Assembly: GCF_000718775.1 (NCBI RefSeq)
Contig: NZ_JOCB01000115.1
Location: 1 to 24,852 of the forward strand
DNA from: Streptomyces sp. NRRL S-31
GTDB lineage: Bacteria > Actinomycetota > Actinomycetes > Streptomycetales > Streptomycetaceae
Reading direction: 5' to 3'
DNA length: 24,852 nucleotides
Made by a program: the position numbers and the translations under genes. The notes under the pieces are model-generated. The model searched no databases, was not told the DNA's origin, and saw nothing but the letters and a program-made list of their open reading frames with translations. Shown here in pieces: positions 22,070 to 24,852 of the stretch. Every line of letters begins with the position of its first letter. Within the stretch, counting starts at the first letter, position 1.

Positions 22070-22222
22070 ATGAGCACCAGACAGGCCGTGTCCGGTGAAC
22101 CGCTCCGCCGCGTCGCCGCCCCGCGCGACCTCCTCGGCTGCTCCCCCGCGCCGGCGGCCGTCGAGGCCGGCCGGGCGCGCCCGCACCTCACCGTCCCGGA
22201 CCGGAAGGACGGCCGCGCGTGA
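22070..22222 (+). CDS. Small hypothetical protein, 50 aa
   Basis: ATG 22070 has AAGGAG ten bases upstream. The 50-codon frame encodes a basic, Ala/Arg/Pro-rich peptide (MSTRQAVSGEPLRRVAAPRD at the N-terminus, ending PDRKDGRA). No signal peptide or domain is seen. The stop TGA overlaps the GTG of the next gene (GTGA), the same coupling style as the well-supported operons in this window. That makes a real gene more likely than its length alone would suggest. Confidence 0.5.
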   Translation: MSTRQAVSGEPLRRVAAPRDLLGCSPAPAAVEAGRARPHLTVPDRKDGRA

Positions 22223-22461
22223 TACCCCTGCCCACCGCCGTCATCCCGTCGCCGGCCGCCGACGCCGCCCACGACGCCGCGCACGCGACCGCCGCCCGTT
22301 TCCGGCAGGGCGCCTACTCCGTGCCCTGTCCGGAGTGCCATGTCCAGGCCGGAGTGCTGTGCCTCGCCCGGCGCAGCGTCTGCGCCGCCCGCCGGAACGC
22401 CTACCGGCAGAACCCCGAGACCACCGGCCTCGTGCCACTCCTCGTGGCGCGTACCCGATGA
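22219..22461 (+). CDS. Small four-cysteine (zinc-finger-like) protein, 80 aa
   Basis: GTG 22219 overlaps the previous stop and has GGAAGGA about ten bases upstream. The protein has CPECHVQAGVLC followed by SVCAARRNAYR, that is Cys37, Cys40, Cys48 and Cys55. It resembles the short zinc-ribbon proteins of actinomycetes and their phages with CPxCGAxxGxxC and a terminal HxxR, but here Cys replaces the usual His. A nucleic-acid-binding or protein-interaction role is plausible, not shown. Its stop overlaps the ATG of a 30-codon frame (22458). Confidence 0.7.
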   Translation: MIPLPTAVIPSPAADAAHDAAHATAARFRQGAYSVPCPECHVQAGVLCLARRSVCAARRNAYRQNPETTGLVPLLVARTR

Positions 22462-22550
22462 GCGGAGCCGCCGCGACCGACGCCGCCCGACAGGCCGTCA
22501 CCCGGGCACGCGGTGGCCGCGGACTCCGACGGGTACGCGCACGGGCCTGA
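22458..22550 (+). CDS. Possible micro-gene, 30 aa, basic
   Basis: ATG 22458 overlaps the stop of the four-cysteine protein (ATGA). The product MSGAAATDAARQAVTRARGG plus ten mostly basic residues is very arginine-rich. The overlap is suggestive, but a 30-codon frame is easily due to chance in this GC-rich DNA and no ribosome site is clear. Confidence 0.25.
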   Translation: MSGAAATDAARQAVTRARGGRGLRRVRARA

Positions 22551-22592
22551 GCGGCGGACGAGGGAGGGCTCGGCCCGGCGGGGCAGCGGCCG

Positions 22593-22656
22593 GGCCGCCG
22601 CCCGCACGTCACGGGCCGGGGCGTGGCCGCCGCCCGCACGTCACGGGCCGTAGCGT
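22593..22656. repeat. 32-bp tandem direct repeat (two copies)
   Basis: Two adjacent 32-bp units (22593-22624 and 22625-22656), each starting GGCCGCCGCCCGCACGTCAC, match at 30 of 32 positions, differing only in GG versus TA near the end. A third partial, diverged copy begins at 22657. Each unit contains CCCGCACGTCACGGG, a near-palindrome that could be a protein-binding site. Confidence 0.85.
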
Positions 22657-22934
22657 GGCCGCGGCTCCGCCGCACGGCCGCGGGCATGGCGAACACGGGG
22701 GCCGGCGTCGGCGGCGCTCCCCGACTTGCCGGACTCGTAGCGCAGTCGCAGTTCGGACCGGGGCCGCTGGCCGGGGTCTCCTCGCGCCGTCGACCGCGGG
22801 GAGGTGTCTGCTGCGGAGGCGGCTGACCTGGGGCGGTGCGCCCCGCAACCGGCGGACGGGCCCGGCCTGCCGCCCCGCTAGGCAGGCGGGAGTTCGACGA
22901 CAGGGCCTAGCCCACGGGCGCGGCGTCTGTCAGT

Positions 22935-22948
22935 CCGGAAGGTTCCGG
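22935..22948. promoter_or_regulatory. Inverted repeat upstream of esterase gene
   Basis: CCGGAAGGTTCCGG has perfect 6-bp arms around a central GG, about 95 bp before the TTG start at 23042. It is a candidate operator for the esterase-peptidase pair. No regulator gene lies beside it. Confidence 0.35.
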
Positions 22949-23041
22949 GTTCCCCGGCGGGACCGCGCGTCGCTACTTTCCGAATCGCTCGTCTCACGGC
23001 GGCGGCCGGATCGGCCTTGCCACGCGTCCCAGGAGGTCACG

Positions 23042-24031
23042 TTGACCGCGCACCACCCCACCCGTAGGAGCATCCTCAAGTCCGCCGGCGGCCTCGGTGC
23101 CGCGCTCGCCCTGGGCGGCGCGGGAGTGCTGGCGCAGGCGCCGACGGCCTCGGCCGCCGACGACGGCTTCGGCCTGCGCATCGTGGACCGAAACGAGAGT
23201 GACGGCCGGATGTGGTACTACCGCTTCCAGACCGACGCCATCGGCTGGAACCCCGGCGTCAACGTGCTGCTGCCGGACGACTACCACCGGAGCGGACGCA
23301 CCTACCCCGTCCTGTACCTCTTCCACGGCGGCGGCACGGACCAGGACTTCATCACCTTCGACCGCGAGGGCGTCCGCGACTGGACCGCCGGCCGGCCGAT
23401 CATCGTGGTCATGCCCGACGGCGGGCACGCCGGCTGGTACTCCAACCCCGTCAGCTCCAATGCCGGGCCGCGCAACTGGGAGCACTTCCACATCAACCAG
23501 CTGCTGCCCTGGGTCGAGTCGAACTTCCGGACGTACGCCGAGTACGACGGCCGGGCGGTGGCCGGCTTCTCCATGGGCGGCTTCGGCGCGCTGAAGTACG
23601 CGGCCAAGTACTACGGCCACTTCGCCTCGGTCAGCGCTCACTCCGGTCCGGCCAGCCTGCGTCGCGACGGCGGGCTCGTCGGCCACTGGGCCAACGCCTC
23701 CGCCGCGGCCCTGGACCTCAACGGCGGCACGATCTACGGAGCGCCGTTCTGGGACGAGGCCCGGGTGAGCGCCGACAACCCGGTGCAGCGGATCGAGAGT
23801 TACCGCAACAAGCGGGTGTTCCTGGTCGCCGGCACCAGCCCCGACCCGGTCAACTGGTTCGACACCGTCAACGAGACCCAGGTCCTCGCCGGACAGCGGG
23901 AGTTCCGTTCTCTGCTCGACGGGGCGGGGATCCCGCACGAGTCGTACGAGCTGCCCGGCGGCCACTTCATCCGCCGCGACATGATGCAGCGCGACATCGA
24001 CGGCATCATCGGCCGTCTGCGCAAGGCGTGA
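23042..24031 (+). CDS. Tat-type secreted esterase (antigen 85/esterase D family alpha/beta-hydrolase)
   Basis: The start is TTG 23042: AGGAGG (23031-23036) lies five bases upstream and no ATG or GTG in the frame fits. The 329-aa product begins with a twin-arginine signal (TRRSILKSAGG, Arg8-Arg9, then an Ala/Gly-rich core to ASAAD near residue 40). The alpha/beta-hydrolase fold shows the oxyanion region FHGGGTDQDF (94-103), the nucleophile elbow GFSMGG (Ser177) and the catalytic His308 (GGHF). The family includes mycolyltransferases, acetyl-xylan and feruloyl esterases and esterase D; a secreted carboxylesterase is the safe call. The peptidase gene starts 12 bp after the stop. Confidence 0.9.
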   Translation: MTAHHPTRRSILKSAGGLGAALALGGAGVLAQAPTASAADDGFGLRIVDRNESDGRMWYYRFQTDAIGWNPGVNVLLPDDYHRSGRTYPVLYLFHGGGTDQDFITFDREGVRDWTAGRPIIVVMPDGGHAGWYSNPVSSNAGPRNWEHFHINQLLPWVESNFRTYAEYDGRAVAGFSMGGFGALKYAAKYYGHFASVSAHSGPASLRRDGGLVGHWANASAAALDLNGGTIYGAPFWDEARVSADNPVQRIESYRNKRVFLVAGTSPDPVNWFDTVNETQVLAGQREFRSLLDGAGIPHESYELPGGHFIRRDMMQRDIDGIIGRLRKA

Positions 24032-24043
24032 CGGGGGCCTGAC

Positions 24044-24852
24044 GTGTTGCTCGCTCTCTCTCGGCGCGCCCTGCGCGGGGCGCTCGCGGCGGCCGTCGTC
24101 CTGGTGCCCGGCCTGGTGGTGACCTCCCCGGCCGCCGCGGCGGCGCCCGCCCGGGCCTCCTCCGCGCCCGCCGGGTCCCCCGCCCGGGCCGCCGCCGGTT
24201 TCGCCGCCGCCTGCCCGGCGGCCGGCTACATCTCCCAGCACTACAGCTGGGAGCACAACGGCATCGACATCGCCAACGACTACGGCACCCCGATCCATGC
24301 CGTGGGCGACGGCGAGGTGACCATCTCCGGGTACGAATCCGGGTACGGCCAGTGGATCCGCATCCTGCACCCCGACGGGACCATCACCGAGTACGGCCAC
24401 ATGTACCAGCGGGACGTTCAGGTGGGCGACCACGTCGTGGCGGGCCAGCAGATCGCGCTGATGGGCAGCGAGGGCCAGTCCAGCGGCCCGCACCTGCACC
24501 TGAGGGTGTGGGGGGACGCGGGCGCGAGCGTGCGCACCGACCCGATCCCCTATCTGGCGGAGCGCGGTGTGGACATGCCCTGCATGCCGGGCAGCGGCCC
24601 GCATCCCGCCCCGCTGGTGTATCCGGCGGAGTCCGGCCGGGTGGTGTCGGCGCGTTCGGCGGACGGACGGCTGGAGGTCTTCGCCGCCGGGACCGACGGT
24701 GTCCACCACGCCTGGCAGACAGGCGTCAACGGCGGCTGGTCGGACTGGGAACCCCTGGCACCGCTACCAACTCACACCATCCGGCGCCTGGTCCGGCTGG
24801 GAACCCTTCGGCGGCGGCGGCCACGACATCGCGGTCGGCGCCAACGGCGACG
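24044..24852 (+). CDS. Secreted M23 (LytM-like) peptidase with C-terminal repeat domain, partial
   Basis: The gene runs off the window; GTG 24044 is the chosen start. An N-terminal signal (residues 1 to about 34, Ala-rich) is followed by the M23 metallopeptidase domain with zinc ligands His71 and Asp75 (EHNGIDIA), His119 (YGHM) and the HLH motif (His150, His152), so it should cut peptidoglycan cross-bridges. From about residue 196 a beta-propeller-like repeat begins ([20 protein letters not shown], then WSDWEPL). After codon 238 (about 24757) the frame gives only basic, unlike residues. The + frame beginning at 24756 instead resumes a matching repeat ([20 protein letters not shown]). A frameshift, an internal deletion or an assembly collapse is likely. 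Confidence 0.82.
   Translation, partial: MLLALSRRALRGALAAAVVLVPGLVVTSPAAAAAPARASSAPAGSPARAAAGFAAACPAAGYISQHYSWEHNGIDIANDYGTPIHAVGDGEVTISGYESGYGQWIRILHPDGTITEYGHMYQRDVQVGDHVVAGQQIALMGSEGQSSGPHLHLRVWGDAGASVRTDPIPYLAERGVDMPCMPGSGPHPAPLVYPAESGRVVSARSADGRLEVFAAGTDGVHHAWQTGVNGGWSDWEPLAPLPTHTIRRLVRLGTLRRRRPRHRGRRQRR

Larger units (their letters stand above)
22551..23041. other. Intergenic region upstream of the secreted esterase
   Basis: About 490 bp with no supported gene. It holds a 32-bp direct repeat (22593-22656, with a decayed third copy after it) and an inverted repeat CCGGAA-GG-TTCCGG (22935-22948) roughly 95 bp before the esterase start. The latter may be a regulator site. A TACTTT hexamer near 22973 could be part of a -10 box, but no partner was found. 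Confidence 0.5.

Overview
The DNA is very GC-rich, with strong third-position GC bias, many GTG and TTG starts, twin-arginine signal peptides, a zinc-binding anti-sigma factor and almost no TTA codons. This points to the chromosome of a Streptomyces or a close actinomycete relative. No RNA genes, insertion sequences or CRISPR arrays were seen.

Region 1 (about 200-9094) is a complete fructan-utilisation operon on the + strand. It runs: a cytoplasmic GH32-like enzyme, a lipoprotein solute-binding protein, two ABC permeases, a LacI-type repressor, a Tat-exported GH32 enzyme and a cytoplasmic GH32 beta-fructofuranosidase. Most internal junctions overlap or are very short. A perfect 16-bp palindrome and a 14/16 copy of it flank a plausible core promoter, the layout expected for repression by the encoded LacI protein. 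No transport ATPase is encoded, so a shared ATPase such as MsiK is probably used.

Region 2 (9095-12154) is a two-gene module of unrecognised proteins (548 and 381 aa). It sits behind a 15-bp palindrome and is the best candidate here for an undescribed system.

Region 3 (12171-15972) holds, on the - strand, a 90-aa hypothetical gene and a translationally coupled pair (cupredoxin lipoprotein and Tat-type metallophosphoesterase). Divergent from these on the + strand are an ECF sigma factor and its membrane anti-sigma factor.

Region 4 (15973-18532) carries three unrelated short tandem-repeat arrays around a small HATPase regulator, a coupled hypothetical gene, and a tatA-tatC pair without tatB. 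Several probable Tat substrates lie in the same window.

Region 5 (18522-22550) contains a convergent hypothetical gene, two tandem YceI-family proteins (the first with an extra N-terminal beta-sandwich domain), a secreted three-repeat B-type lectin on the - strand, and a string of very small overlapping genes including a four-cysteine protein.

Region 6 (22551-24852) has a 32-bp direct repeat, a TTG-started secreted esterase of the antigen-85/esterase-D type, and a secreted M23 peptidase cut by the window edge. The peptidase reading frame changes inside its C-terminal repeat domain.
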